This document shows, piece after piece, positions 46,354 to 59,374 of a DNA stretch of 64,000 nt. Each line of letters starts with the position of its first letter. Position 1 is the stretch's first letter. Below the pieces are notes generated by a model. It ran no database searches and had not been told where the DNA came from. It was given only the letters and a program-made list of their open reading frames with translations. The DNA is from Lojkania enalia. Lineage: Eukaryota > Ascomycota > Dothideomycetes > Pleosporales. The position numbers were made by a program, and so were the translations under genes. The DNA is taken from the NCBI GenBank assembly GCA_010094045.1, contig ML986711.1:79426-143425 (forward strand), given 5' to 3'.

Positions 46354-47919
46354 TCACGATCCCGGCAGCTGGGCGTTCTGGTAGCTATGATGGCTAGGAA
46401 GTTGCTGTTGTTCCTGCGGCGCTAGTGGCGCCTTGATTAGTTGCAGCACGTCGTGCCAGTGCGGCTCAAGTATGTCGACTATAGCGTTGAGCACCCGATC
46501 AGCCCAACCTTCCATGAACCAGTAGAAGGGTTCTGCGGCCCGGAGCACGACGGTGTACAAGGCTAGGAGCACGAGCGCGGCTGGGTGTCCTGTTCGGAGA
46601 AGCTCTGTGTGTGACGTTAGCTTGATGGGCCAGATGAAGACGAGTCCTAATTCGCGGTCTGCGCGGCGCGGTGCCATTGCCCAGTCGAAAATGCTTTTCA
46701 GAGATGATATAAGGTCGAGGGTTTGCTTTTTTGTGTTTGCGTCGAACGTCTTGCATTCTATGATCGAGGAGAAGGCGGGTAGGCGGTCGACTAGATCTTG
46801 GAAAATGGGTTGTGGCCGTACTTCGGTGGTGTGGTTTCCCAACAAAAGGGCAAAGGGACCCTCGTTGACGATGCTTGAAGAAGAAGACAGGATAGTGTCA
46901 ATGCCTTGTATCAGAGCGAAAATATCGAGCAGGTCTTCGATAGTGGAGTTTGAACTCGATCCTGAGTGTTGCGCCTCGAGTTCTGTCGACGCAAAGACGC
47001 TTACGGTAACGAGGCTAGCCGTAGCAAAAAGCGCTCCAGCATTTTCGGCAGTCATGTTAGGGATCATTTTCCGCATTGCTCGAAGGGCTAGGTCTTGATG
47101 ATGGATACCTAGCGCGTAGAATGGCCTTCGTTGGTCTGGTTGTAGATAAGCTAAGTGTAGTGCAGAGTAAGCTAATATCTCATGCATTAGAAAATGGTGC
47201 AGAATGGCTTGCTTGGGGGCGACGATGCACCACATTTGTTGAACATTTTCTCGGGGAGTTAAAGTAATATAGGCCTCGGTGGTCCAGTGGTGCCTATGTC
47301 TATGCTTAGTGGACCGGTTAATCAAGTCTGTGACAGACTCACATCAACTCCAAGTCTCGTACCCAGTAGTTGGGCTGGATCGTGTCGCCCTTGTTCACAA
47401 ATTTTGTGAGATATGGAAAAGGATCGGCGCTTGAATGAGGTGAACCTGAATCGGACGTCCCGATGGCGGCAGCTGGCGATGGATTCAAGACATATTCGAT
47501 GGGTAGTGTTGCAGGCGCCGGATGCGATGCTATCTGAAGCCTCGATGAGAATTAGCTTCATCGGCATAGTATGAACGCACCTTTCGAGGTTTCTCGGATG
47601 TCTTTTTAGTAACTCTTCGTGGGCCAGGCGCATTGCTTGTTATGGGCTGTGGAGGGACCGGAGAATTCCCGTCCCACGTGACTAGGCTGCACTGAACACC
47701 ATGTCTTGCACAGTTCGAACAGGGCTTGCTCTCGTCACACTGTCAATAATCGAATGTTAGCGATTGGATTCGCGTATTGTTGACGGAACTTAGACGAAGC
47801 CCGGCCCGCAACCGGTACCGTGGAATCTATAAAAGGTGCGTACAGGAGCTCACCTTGACGTGTCTCGCCTTGCACTGGCGGCAGCCATTCCTTGACTTTT
47901 TATGTCCTAGACGGGGCAT
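46354..47919 (-). CDS. Zn(II)2Cys6 transcription factor
   Basis: Exons are 47919-47854, 47739-47581, 47533-47343 and 47299-46354; 453 residues. The zinc cluster spans residues 13-39 with canonical spacing C-x2-C-x6-C-x5-C-x2-C-x6-C, preceded by the basic KKSRNG. The 114 bp first intron falls between Lys22 and Cys23, a usual position in this family. A Ser/Pro linker follows, then the helical region DLELIHRHHWTTEAYITL typical of the sterol-uptake-control (Upc2)-like C6 group, and a C-terminal segment of about 300 helical residues with no second domain. It is divergent from the MFS transporter, so that gene is a plausible target. Target genes cannot be read from the protein. Confidence 0.85.
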
Positions 47920-49054
47920 AGATAGCGGGCAGCAAATACATACGAGACGATCGGGGGGCCTGTGCGCGTGTATCTGCGTCGCCGTAGAGCAAGACCTTGC
48001 TGGAGCGCGATTTGCAGATGAATGCGAATGCGAGGTTTGGTGCGAGGTGCAGAGCCAGCGGGTCAAGACGGGAAAAATTGGACATGAGATATGATTGGTC
48101 GCTACCTGAGACGGCGGGATTGGCCGTTCTCTTCCAAAATCAACCCCAACCGCCGTGCCAAGGGCTCTGGAAGTTGCATATATTATTGAGATGACATCCC
48201 TCTGAATTCCGTTCAACACTAGAGCAATATTGCTGAAGATTGCCACTGTGCATTCTGGATGGAGAGAGGCATGCTATCCTTCCGCCCTTCTCCCGCTTGG
48301 CTCATTGCCCAAAACCTGGGATTGTGGCCTTCCGTCTCCTTTACAGCCCTCGAAATGACTGGAAGATGGCGTAAGATAGCGGAATACGTCTCCAAGGGTG
48401 TAATATAGGGTAGTAATCGGTTTCCGTCTTGTTAGTTTCCGCCATATCTCAAAGGACGCCTTCCGTTTGGGATGCCAGAGGGTAACCTCAAACTACAGCC
48501 TAACGCTCCATCTCGTAGTAATTCACATCGTCCTTGGAGGCCACAGAAGTAGACAAGTAACTAAGAGACATATGGCTTGAGCAAAAAAGCTGGGGATCGT
48601 TGGGTAGCTGGACAGACATGGAGCCGCAACCGAGGTCAGACCCGGGCTAACTAGCTCCGCGGGGGCGGCATGCAACACCAACCCTTGAATGGCCAAGCTG
48701 CAGTATTGCCCTGTCCAATTCAGATCTCGCTGCCTAGAAAGACCTCAACGCCTCTCCCACGACTGAAGCAGGCGATGATTATTCAATCGGACTTGCTACA
48801 CATAATGCCCGACAGTCGCATTTCGGGATTGACCAACTCCGACTTAGAGACCCCTAGTTTCTTTCTCGCGAAGGCCGCATGATATGTAAACAACAAATCT
48901 CACACTCCCGTCATAGAATCTCGGATGGTGTTTGTCCACCTGCTCAATCTTGACCACACCTTATTTCTCTCAGTCCATCATCTAACTTTTTGAAATAGGG
49001 CTCCTGGAGACAGCAGCTTCCGCATCGCTAGAAGCTGTGAAAGAGAAAGTTGGA
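47920..49054. promoter_or_regulatory. Divergent region between C6 regulator and MFS transporter
   Basis: 1.1 kb between the two start codons. A non-coding first exon or alternative N-terminal exon of the MFS gene could lie here (an AATAG acceptor-like site at 48998 precedes its frame). No other gene seen. Confidence 0.4.
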
Positions 49055-50737
49055 ATGGAGCATGAGGAAGCTGGAGGCGATATCGAGAAAGGGATGGAAG
49101 CATCACCAAAATGCAATGGTAGCGGCCAAATAGAGGGCGAAAATGGCTCCAATAGCGACCTCGTGGACTGGGAAGGGGACGACGACCCGCAAAAGCCTGT
49201 CAATTGGACCAATGCTAGAAAGACAAAGAACATCATTGTGATATGTTACTGCACGTTTCTAACGTACGGCTCAATTCCTTCCCCTTGGCTCTTCAAAATC
49301 TAGATTGCCATTTTCTATACCTTCGATCTGATCGACGCCCTAACACCCTCCAGACCCCTCGGATCCACAATGTTCGCCCCAGCCATCCAGGACGTAATGG
49401 CGATCTTCAATGCCTCATCACCATTGCTATCCTCCTTCGTCGTCTCCGTCTGGATCCTCGGATACTTCTTCGGGCCCCTCTTCCTAGGTCCGCTCTCGGA
49501 GCTCTATGGCCGGCTTCCTGTGTACATGGTCTGCAACATACTCTTCACCGTCTCCAACATCGCTTGCGCGGTCTCTCCCTCCCTCTCCGCACTAATCATA
49601 TTCAGATTCCTAGCCGGCACGTTTGGCGGATGTCCTATCACTATCGGCGCGGGGACATTCGGCGATCTGATCAAGCCAGAAAACAGGGGCAAGGTGATTG
49701 CCATATGGTCCCTCGGACCGCTCATGGGGCCTATCCTGGGCCCGATTGCCGGGGGATACATGGCCCAGTCTACCGGGTGGCGCTGGATATTCTGGGTCCT
49801 TGCCATAGCCTCGGGCGCCGGCGCCGTCGCCTGCTTCATTTTCCAAGAAGAAACGTACCCACCCACGTTACTGGACCGCAAAGTCGCCCACCTGAAAAAA
49901 TCCACCGGCAACCCGTATCTTCGCACTGCGCTGACCATCGACCACAAGCCTTCGCACATCTTTGCCCGCTCCATCGTCCGCTCACTCAAGATGCTATTCC
50001 TTAGTCCTATTGTGTCGATTTTGAGTCTCTACCAGGGTATCATGTACGGCTACATGTACCTCCTCTTCACCACCTTCCCGCTTGTCTTCCAGTACACGCA
50101 CGGCTTCGGCACCGGCACCGTCGGCCTGACCTATCTAGGTATGGGTCTAGGGTCTTTGGCCTCGCTAATCGTTGCCGGCACAGCCATGGACCATACCGTT
50201 AAAAATGCCATGGCGAAGGGGACTGCGAGACCCGAGCATCGACTCCCGCCGCTCATCCCCGCGTGTTTTTGCGTGCCAGTGGGATTATTTTGGTATGGGT
50301 GGAGTCGTGATGCAAGAACGCTTTGGATAGTGCCTATTTTGGGAACGTTATTTATCGGGTTTGGGGTTAATACTTTGATGGTATATCTGCCCCCAACCCT
50401 GCCTCTGTCAAAGATAGAACAACCCCCTAACCCCAATCCCTCTTACCCCTGTGCTATAGCTAACTAGTGAAATACATAGATGTGCATAGCCACCTATCTA
50501 ATCGACGCCCACCCACTCTACGAATCCTCCGCCACTGCTGCCAGCACCGCCGTGCACTCCTTAATCGGTGCGCTGGTCCCACTGGCCGGGCCCAACATGT
50601 ACGAGGCGCTGGGTCTCGGGTGGGGGAACTCGTTGCTTGGCTTCCTGAGCCTAGCAATGTGTCCGCTGCCCTGGTACTTTTGGAAGTATGGCGAGCAGGT
50701 GCGGACGAATCCGCGGTTTCAAATCAAGATGACGTAG
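49055..50737 (+). CDS. MFS drug:H+ antiporter (DHA1, FLR1-like)
   Basis: Exons are 49055-49263, 49354-50380 and 50480-50737; 497 residues. Phase at both introns is consistent (intron 2 gives NTLMMCIATYLIDA). A soluble ~65-residue N-terminus rich in Gly and Glu precedes DDDPQKPVNWTNARKTKN, typical of the fungal multidrug exporters. Hydrophobic segments follow in the 12-helix layout, with the antiporter motif GPLSELYGRLPVYM (motif A), RFLAGTFGGCPITIGAGTFGDL, and GPILGPIAGGYMAQSTGWRWIFW (motif C). The ATG at 49055 is chosen because an in-frame TAA lies upstream at about 48983; a spliced upstream exon would add a few residues. Export substrate unknown. Confidence 0.85.
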
Positions 50738-51116
50738 GGGTGGGAACTACGCATAGAAGTGGGGCGAGGATGTTTCCGGCTTGTAGAGTGGGGGTATTCG
50801 GTGGCTTGTGCAGTCAAATAAAAAACTTCGCGCAATGTCTATCCAACTCAAGCAGACGGCTCCCGGAAACCATCCGAACTAAGCTTTTACTCCTATTTTC
50901 GATAAGCCAAGCTACAACAGCCTACATCCTCATGTACCGCCAATGCACTTAAAACCTCCCCCAAATGTGATTACGAGAGCGTAAGGCATGTTAAGAATTC
51001 GTTCCAGAAAAACGAAATGTACGATAATATTCATAAACATAACGCTAATGCATGCTCACTGCTATACCGACCATGTCCCTATGCAATGCTATGCAAATCT
51101 ACCATATACAACCCGT
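50738..51116. other. Convergent 3' region of MFS and RAD5 genes
   Basis: 379 bp between two stop codons; no gene seen. Confidence 0.5.
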
Positions 51117-54100
51117 CTAACTGAGCAACTCCCTAATGTCCTCGATGCGCTGCACCTTCTTCTCCTCATCACTCATCATGCCCAATGAACTGGCCAAAAA
51201 CTTCTTCCTCTCCTGTACCTTTACCATTTTTTCCTCGATACTATCTCGCACCAAGAACCTCGTCACTTTGACTTCCTTCTCCTGGCCCATCCGATGCACG
51301 CGATCAATAGCTTGAGCTTCAACGGCAAAGCTCCACCACGGATCCATCATAAACACACGTTCGGCGCATGTCAAGTTTAAGCCTACGCCACCGGCTCGTA
51401 GCGAGAGCAGCAAGACATACGGCTTGTGAGAAGCCGTGAACTCCGCCAAGACGGCCTTGCGCTGTTTCTGCGCCATTGTGCCGTCGAAGCGGAGGAAAGG
51501 GATGTGGTCGCGGGAGAGGGCTGGCTCGATGAGGTCGAGAAAAGATGTGAACTGAGAGAAAACCACAGATTTTGCGTTTGGCGATTCACGGCGGAGGGTT
51601 TTGAGGTGTGTGACTAAGGCTTGAGTTTTCGCGGAGCCGGTGAGTCCGATGCGGCGGAGGGAGATACGGGGAGTCTGGGATTCTGGGGGAGCAGAGCCAA
51701 AAGAGTCGCTGCGGATGTTGTCTTCAAAGACGTGCTCATGGCGGACGACCTCGAAGATGTCGCGGGCGTTAATAGGTTCACGACAGTTGAAACAACGAGG
51801 GGTTATGGCTTTGTCACGTTGATGGCTGATGTAATTAAGCAGGCACTCTTTGCAGGCGCTATGCCAGCATCCTGTAACAGCCTGCTCGTTCATTGGCTCT
51901 TCAGAGCAGATGGGGCACTCAGCGTCTGCTTCATCCTGGATCTGCTTCAATACATGAGCTCCAAATTTATTGACGTCCTGGTCACCTTCAGCTGTAAAGC
52001 GCTCAATAAGTGACTGGAGGTCCATATCATCCGCAAGTCCGTTCGCGAGATCTGATGAAAATGCTGCATCTGCTTCGTCAGCAACGATGTCCTTGTGGCG
52101 CGTTAGCACGGGATGACAGCAGGACTGTCGGAGCCTGAGAATCTGGGCAAAAATGGTGGTATAAGACTTGAGCAACGTGCCGGCATCGGCATTTGCGTCG
52201 AAAACTCGCTTTGCTCGCAAAAAAATGTGATCATAGACATCTCGCTCGTCTTGTGAGAGCTCGATCTTGTTGATCTCGATTGTGCGTGGCGGTAGCGGCA
52301 CCAAGGCTTCGCCTTCTGGCGTCTTCATGTCTTTGGTCCGGCGGAGAACAAGCGGCTCAAGTACGGTTTGTACAACGTCTAGAGCCCGGATGTACTCTTG
52401 GTTCTCAAATGGAACGGTGATGAACGTCTTCCAGAACGAGAAATTGCTCCAAGGCTCGACTTTAAGGAACCGAACCAAACTAAACAGGTCTTCTAGCCGG
52501 TTGACAATGGGTGTGCCGGTAAGGACCCAACGATGTCTTGCAGATAGTTCATAGCAGGCTTTCGCTGTCTTCGACTGCCTGTTCTTGATATAATGGGCTT
52601 CATCCAGAATAATTCGGAAATACTCCAACGAGAAAATGCCACCATGTGAGCCCCGGTTACCGTCTGCAGCCGCAACCTGATTAAATTCTGACAGGACGGT
52701 ACCGTAGCTTGTGATGATTACATTCGGAGCTTTGGCGCCATTGGACTCGGAACAAAGCTTTTGAAGATTTACGGATTTCTCCGAGCCGTAATAAACCAAG
52801 ACTTTTAGCGTTCCGTCCTTTGAAGCCTTTTCAGCCTCGCTTTGCCACTGGGCTAACAATGACATGGGTGCGACAACCAAAGTGGTATACGGGGCACTTT
52901 CGACGGCGGCACTATTCTTCGGAAGTCTCGGCAGATTATTGACATTTGCTGATGATTCTGTGTTTGTAACCTCGGACCTGTGGGAATGAATTAAGCTGAG
53001 CATTTCAATAGTCTTGCCTAGACCCATCTCTGATGATTCACGTCAGCACTTGTAGTGTAAACGGCAACAAGTAGGGATCTACGCGAGTACGTACCATCAG
53101 CGAGTATGCCGCCCAAACAATTTTGTTCCTGCTTAGGGAAATCCAAAGACAGCTCGCCAGAATAAGGGTTAACATAAAACATGGTCTGGTCGGCGACTGT
53201 CGGCACCGGCACATTATTAGCGTCTTGTGTGGGCCACTCATACTCATCCCACAATGGATGCATCGACACCTCTCTATGCTCTAGGCCCTGATCCTTCTCT
53301 TTTCCCACCATCCAGAAGAGCGCTTGCTTCTGGTACTTGCGCAAGTCCATGGCAAATGTGTTGGCAGGTGCCATCTCAGGGGTGTTGAAGTCGAACGATT
53401 GCGCTTTCTTGTACAGAGAATCCAGCTGATCTTGTTCAAGTTCCTTTCCTTCCTCACCTTCGTCAGATGAAGGCGATGACCCAGGCTCAGTGGAGTCGTT
53501 TGCTTTCTTTGCTTTTTGCTCGTCGCTTTCGGCGGCTTGAAGAAGGCCTTGTCGCTTATGCTTTTCGGTGTTCTCATTAACGCGTGCCGGACGCAAGTTG
53601 ATGGCGTCAAAAAGCTTCACCAAGGCGACTTGCCGGAGCCGAAGGTCTTTCTCTTCTTGACTCTCCTTTTCTTCAAAGAAGCCGGTCTCACGATTGTTGT
53701 CCATCCTCTTGAAGCCTTTCTTGTCGAATGCGCTGCGGAGGAGGTAACAGCGGAGTTGTAGGTAGACTGTATCGCTCGTCCGAAGATTTTGGGGAGCATA
53801 TACGCAGGAGCCCTCGAACGAGCACACCTTCTGGTCTATCAAGGCCGATATCCAAGATGCGCACTCATTGTCCAATCGACCTACTTCGTCCCCTCGCTGG
53901 TTGGTAAACCGCACAACGACGTCTTGCCTTTTGGTGGGTATGATTCGAGCGCGACCACCGCGTCCGATCCTCGTGGGCGGTTGTATCTTTGTGCGCTCAA
54001 TACCAACCCTCTCTTCATGCCTGATCAATCGGGAGCCGCTCTTCGTCGCCCAGCCTCCGGCGCCAAAAGAGCCCAGGTATCGCTTGTCCGGCATGGACAT

Positions 54101-54632
54101 CAGCGAAGGGGCTGGCGGGGAGGATGTGCCGGAGTCGGGGGTAGACGCATTTGACAATCCGGTGTCTCGCCGGGTGAATTTGCTCACGAGAGTTGCTTGG
54201 AGTGTGAATTGGCGGGAAGGAGCGGAGGCAGGCGGGGCAGGAGGGGCAGGAGGAATCTCAATATTCCATGATCCATCCAAGTAGATGTTTATTGCTGAGA
54301 CACGTTAATATGTGTCTTTGCATCCGATGCATAGTCCTACCTCGCTGCACATCATTCCCACTCTGGTCCTTCAGAGTCTGCAAAACTGATGGCCCCACCT
54401 CGCCAATGACAGCCTGCAAAAGCTCGACATCGAAGCCATCCTCGATCCGCCCAAGATGGTCCTGTGTTGCCCGTGACTGTGTCGGAATAGGACTGGAGGG
54501 CAGGCTTGGTTCTGGCGATGCAGAGTGCGGGGGCGAGTCGGCGGGAACTGGCCTGACCGGAGGCGACGACGAATTCTCAGCGAAGAAGCGGCGTTTTTTG
54601 TGGGGTCTCTCGCCCAGCTCGGCAGCGTCCAT
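51117..54632 (-). CDS. RAD5: DNA repair helicase/ubiquitin ligase RAD5
   Basis: SNF2-family ATPase with RING ubiquitin ligase activity; it extends PCNA monoubiquitin chains and reverses stalled forks in error-free damage tolerance. Exons are 54632-54341, 54294-53095 and 53029-51117, 1134 residues, introns 46 and 65 bp. In order: an acidic, Ser/Pro-rich N-terminus; a HIRAN domain (~180-320: RYLGSFGAGGWATKSG, DQKVCSFEGSCVYAPQNL); the ATPase with ADEMGLGKT near 497 and IILDEAHYIKNRQSK near 640; the RING inserted between helicase lobes (CPICSEEP ... CWHSACKECLL ... CFNCREPI, ~870-915); and the C-terminal lobe ending in DRVHRMGQEKEVKV. HIRAN, insertion of the RING and domain order separate it from other SNF2 proteins. 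Confidence 0.95.
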
Positions 54633-54969
54633 GGTGTATGTATTGGCGTGCTGGACGAGGTCGTGGTGGTGAGGTATCCAACAACTGGCCGGAAATTCTT
54701 AATAATGGGAAGGCGCGTCTGTCCCAAAACGCGCTTTCACGGGCGCGCCTGCCCAGGATCCAGGATCGACATGAAAGCGCCCGATAGCGCCCGATAGCGC
54801 CATCCGTCTCCTCAACCCACTACCTCTCCGTCCCATGTGTGCGAATACCTGCGTAATATTTGCCTCCATACATTCCCGCGTCTCAATCACGCCTATTTTC
54901 CTGTTCGTAGCTGTACTCTAGCAATGGATTCTCTGTGTTAAAGCCCTCTTCTTCTATTTCCAAATTTCA
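54633..54969. promoter_or_regulatory. Divergent promoter region of RAD5 and NDUFAF6-like gene
   Basis: 337 bp between start codons. A directly repeated 10-mer CCGATAGCGC occurs twice at 54781-54800 with a third partial unit before it. Function is unknown. Confidence 0.45.
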
Positions 54970-56187
54970 ATGCAATCATCTCAGCTGCTCAAGCTCCGAC
55001 CAGCTTCGACATGGCGACCAAATGCGCTCTACAGATATTCAGAACGTAGACAGTTCCGTACTCCTTCACATGTTCCTAATGCATCTCGCCCATCGGAGAG
55101 CGAGATCTCCTCGGCCAGGACGTATTGCGCAAATCTAGTCAGGTAGTCTGCCCAACACAATGGCCCCAAGTGCGCTTCCTGACATATCACTAGAACCTAC
55201 GATTCGCCGTCTCATGTGCTTCAGTCATTCATACCAGCACCTTGCCGTGATGCCTACCTCGCAATTCGAGCTTTCAACGTCGATGTCGCGCGCGTTGCCG
55301 ACACGACTAGCACACCCGCAATTGGGCAGATGCGCATGCAGTTTTGGAGGGACATAGTGTCGAAGGCTCTCGTCGGATCCCCTCCCAAGGAGCCCGTGGC
55401 CATTCTCCTAGCGTGCGCTGCCGAGGACGTTCAACAGCGATCAGAGGGGAAGGCCCGCCTAAGCAAGAATTGGTTCCATCGCATCGTCAATACTCGGGAA
55501 CAGTACTTGGGGAACCCTCCTTATCCGACCCTCTCGAGTCTGGAAACATATGCCGAGAACACGTACTCTACGATGCTTTACCTCACGCTGTCATCATTAC
55601 CGCAGGCATCAATTACTACGGACCATATTGCATCGCACATCGGCAAGGCCATGGGAATTGCGGCGGTCCTACGAGGCATTCCGCTCGTTGCTTTCCCGCC
55701 GGCGCAGCCTATTGGAACAAGCAACTCCGTAACCGGATTAGCTGGACCCAGCCAGGGGGCCGTCATGCTTCCTTTGGATGTCATGGCCGAGGCGAATGTA
55801 AAGGAGGAGGATGTTTTCAGACAAGGTGCGGCAGCGTCGGGGCTGCGAGATGCTGTCTTTACCGTTGCTACAAGGGCGAATGATCATCTGATTACGGCGC
55901 GAGAGATGCTGTCCAAGCTCCGATCTGAGGGAAACCTCGGCCACGAGTTTGAACATCAGAACGACGAGGAGCATCGGTATAGCACTCAGCAGCTGAATGC
56001 TGAAACCGAGGCTCAGCTAGCGGATGTGGAAAGGGCGTTTGGCATGTTCATGCCTAGCGTGGCCACTCAATTATGGCTAGATCGATTGCAAAGGGTTGAC
56101 TTTGACATTTTTGATGCTTCATTACGGACGATAGACTGGCGGCTGCCGTGGAAAGCATATTGGGCATACAGTCGAAGAAAACTATGA
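54970..56187 (+). CDS. Squalene/phytoene-synthase-fold protein, complex I assembly factor NDUFAF6-like
   Basis: Exons are 54970-55142 and 55194-56187 (51 bp intron), giving 388 residues. The second exon has no in-frame ATG near its start, so the first exon is required; it supplies a Ser/Arg-rich leader (MQSSQLLKLRPASTWRPNA) typical of mitochondrial import. The body has the isoprenoid-synthase-like features of the NDUFAF6 family: FIPAPCRDAYLAIRAFNVDVA, TSTPAIGQMRMQFWRDIV, and IGKAMGIAAVLRGIPL, where true phytoene synthases carry Asp-rich DxxxD metal sites. I see no complete DxxxD pair, consistent with a non-catalytic assembly factor. Human and fly relatives help assemble respiratory complex I; the function is by family. 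Confidence 0.82.
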
Positions 56188-58980
56188 GTGGCATGAATTT
56201 GAAGGAAACATGTAAGGGGCGTTTTGGTTCTCTATTTATACCTCCCCCTTGCATCTCTATTCTCGATGCACTCGCGAAAGCCCCCTTCTATTAATATCGA
56301 TATCATATCTTACAGTCTCAAGACGAAATAATGCACAGACCCGTTTCTCTTCTTGACTAGTTGAAGCAGCCTTTGTCCTGAAGAACATAAGGAATTCTTA
56401 TCTCCCTTTTTCCTTGGCACTCGCGTGTACGTTCTTCCACCGTCTCTCGGCGGCATTCTATATGCCGATCCATCTTTGTGTATGCTTGTCATATATCCAC
56501 CCGTCATTTTTTTCCTCCGTCGTATAGACTAGCTCCTTAGCTAGTTCGCCACCGATAGCTTATAGGCAGCCGGTAGTCTCTTATTCGAGAGCTAGAGCCA
56601 TGGCTTGCCCTTCCTCCCATCAAATGTTAAAGCCTTTATAACTCAAATTCCGACTTGGGAGGGTGCCAATATATTTCCTAGTCCTCCCTAGTCGCTTCAA
56701 ACTCCCTCCGTGCCTATCCGGAAAAAAATTTTCCACGTTGGAAAACGGAACCTAGGAACGGAGGTCTCTATCGTCGATCTACACGGCGAGGATGCCCTCC
56801 CCAGCGCTAGTGATTGCTAAAAATGAGATTCGGCGCAAAGAGGAGTCATTCCTAGGCAATCCCGAGTTCGTCCTTGGCGTCTTCGGGTCGGAAATATGAC
56901 TTTGCGTCCTCGATATTCTGGTCAATGGCCCGCGAATGCCAAGCGGCATGCGTCAACTCACGAACCATGATGACGGCGAGGCTAACGTCTGTGTTAAGGA
57001 CTTGGAGTGCTACGAGATCGTGACATAGCGGAAGACGCCACTTAATCACGGATAGGAACCGACAATTAAATGCTATAGATATGTTATGCTGGGGCCAAGG
57101 AGGAGTCTTCATGGAGTGGATACGGTCGACTTCCGAGTCCTGCTCGGTACCCTTGATGACGCTGGACGATATCTCGTAAGAGCAGTGAGGCTTTTCTTTT
57201 TGTTATTGCTCGTGCTCCGTTGTTCAACGCACCTATGTAACAGATGTGCCGCTGCTGCCGGCTCTTCTTCCCGTCTCTGTAGAAGATGACAGCCAGGAAA
57301 CCCAGCGTCTGCTTGCATCTAAGGCACGATGCGCACTTCAGGACCCGGTCAGGCGGGAGATGTGTGTCTCAAAATTCCATGGAATCGAAGACGGGGTGGA
57401 TGGCGTCGGCTAGATAACGGCCACGGTCGCTGAGAGGCGCTGTGGTATTTCCGAATCCATGCATTTTTGGCCTAAGAGGGAAGTGTAGGGAAGAAAATTC
57501 GTAGCCAGCGTCTTTCGCAAATCTTGCACTTCATTTGTCGGTGTCTGAGATCCCGGTCTCTGTGCGATCGGCGTAGGTGTCCTCTGTATCTACATTCATC
57601 TCTTCCTCAGTTTCTTTCGTGGGAGCGTTGCCTAGCATTGTTATAGGCTATAGCTGGAGCAGAATTTGCCAGCGCTGTGGCAGTAGCAGCAGCGGCGGAA
57701 GCCTACATAAATCCATTAACCGGTGTTATGGTAATTGGAAGGTGAGCGGACGACATGCACTCGAGAGCTCCTGCGTAGAAATTGGTAAAGAGACACGGTA
57801 AGAAGGTCGTGCAGCCTGATCAACACTTCGTGTCCCAGAAGGCGAACAAGCCTAGAGAAAACATCAAAATCGCTTCTGGAGCTGGCTCCTAGAGCTCTAG
57901 CGGCGCGTGTTGGGGTGGGTTACTTGCTTTTTCACTTCGTGATGGAGAGTCTACCAATATACAATTTGCAATGAAACATAAAATAGTAGCAACTTGTACG
58001 ATTGGTGTATGAGCTCGTTCTCTAACAATCGAGAGGCTAGTACAAGCAGCAGAGGGCCTCTCCACGCTGCTCTATAAATATACTATAAGCCTTGCAACCT
58101 CTAGAAAGCTCTACTAAAAAGTTTACAAGGAATAAACTGCGTTGCCGGAATGTAGTCTAGAGCACAAAGTGCACGGGTACATATTTGTTCACTAGCATCT
58201 GTTAAGTCATCTTAGGGCAGAATGACATATCATTACCTCTTAGCCTACCGAATCGCTAGATTTCAGCGCTATTGCCCATCGGGTATGTGCTATATCCCTT
58301 AGGTCAACGATCCCGCACTACTAGATTAGAATAGAGGAGCTACCTAGATAAACATCTAACTGCTATTTCCTTTATGCAGGGCTCCAATGCTCGTGACACG
58401 ATGATTTGCCGGGCTCCAAGTTTATGTGATCCCCTATCACGCAATCGGAGTGTCGGTATTGAAGTAAGCGGATGTATGGGCGCCTAGAGTCATCTCTACA
58501 TGTGTTTGCCAGCCCCGTCTTCATCTTGCTAAGGCTCTACCTTGCTGACCACTTCTCTCCTTGCCTTCACATATCTCTCGTCTCGTCTCCTACAAGCAAT
58601 ATGCCGAGCTTGCTATAAGTCCACCACTGTAAGGCTAGTCGACAATCCGGCTAACAATTCCGATCGCTCATTTAGACCCAAGACTGCCCCCTTCTTAGTG
58701 GCGCTTCTAACAGCCTTGCGCACTGCGACATTCTTCCTCGGACAATTACAGAAACTAGCTGTTCCTAAGAGCCGTAGTCTCGCCATATGTGGTGGGAAAA
58801 ATCTGAATGCTCCTAAGGGGGAAATACTGGATTTGGCTCGAGGTATCGACTAGGTCTTTCCCACCCAATGACACGCTACGGCTTTGCCTTGCTCCGTTCT
58901 GGAAGGATTGGTATTGTTCGAATTAGTTTTGAATACTTATTGAATGGCTTTCGAATCTTGTGCCAAAGCACGTTGGCTCA
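56188..58980. other. Gene-poor stretch; possible relics only
   Basis: No complete gene model could be built in 2.8 kb. A minus-strand frame at 56852-57112 ends in RELTHAAWHSRAIDQNIEDA and EDAKDELGIA, which looks like conserved protein sequence, but upstream frames break and no consistent exon set reaches a start. It may be a decayed gene. The remaining frames, such as 58542-58853, have no supporting features. Confidence 0.4.
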
Positions 58981-59374
58981 TTACCCATAAGCTGTTTTGC
59001 CTTTGCATGCGTCGTCGAATAGCTCGTGTTCATATCTAGGGAAGTGATCTTGAAGAACACAAATGGCGCCTTCCGAACCTTCCATCGCAAAATTCTCCGC
59101 TTTGTATAGTACCGAAGATAGCACCTCCGCTGTTTCTTCCACGGTAGATCCGTTGTCATAGAAGGAATATATCCGTGATGAGACAATCTCGAAACTTCTT
59201 GTCAGAAGAGCATCGACCTCGTTCGCCTGCTTCAAGTCCCGAAGGACTTCTTTGCTTTCTTTGAAAGAATAGCTATCTATTTAAGTGGACTTGTCTACAT
59301 AGCACCATGTTTGAGTACTCACGTCCAGGTAGTGTTGGCGACGGGTTATTTCTGCAGGTGGCGTAACGGGGCAT
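58981..59374 (-). CDS. Small hypothetical protein (115 residues)
   Basis: Two exons, 59374-59323 and 59276-58981, joined by a 46 bp intron (GTGAGT donor, AATAG acceptor), give MPRYATCRNN ... GKTAYG in one frame. The product is helical and acidic, with FYDNGSTVEETAEVLSSVLY and ICVLQDHFPRYEHELFDDA. No family, signal peptide or membrane helix was recognised. Support is limited to an open frame with good splice sites in a gene-poor area. Confidence 0.35.
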
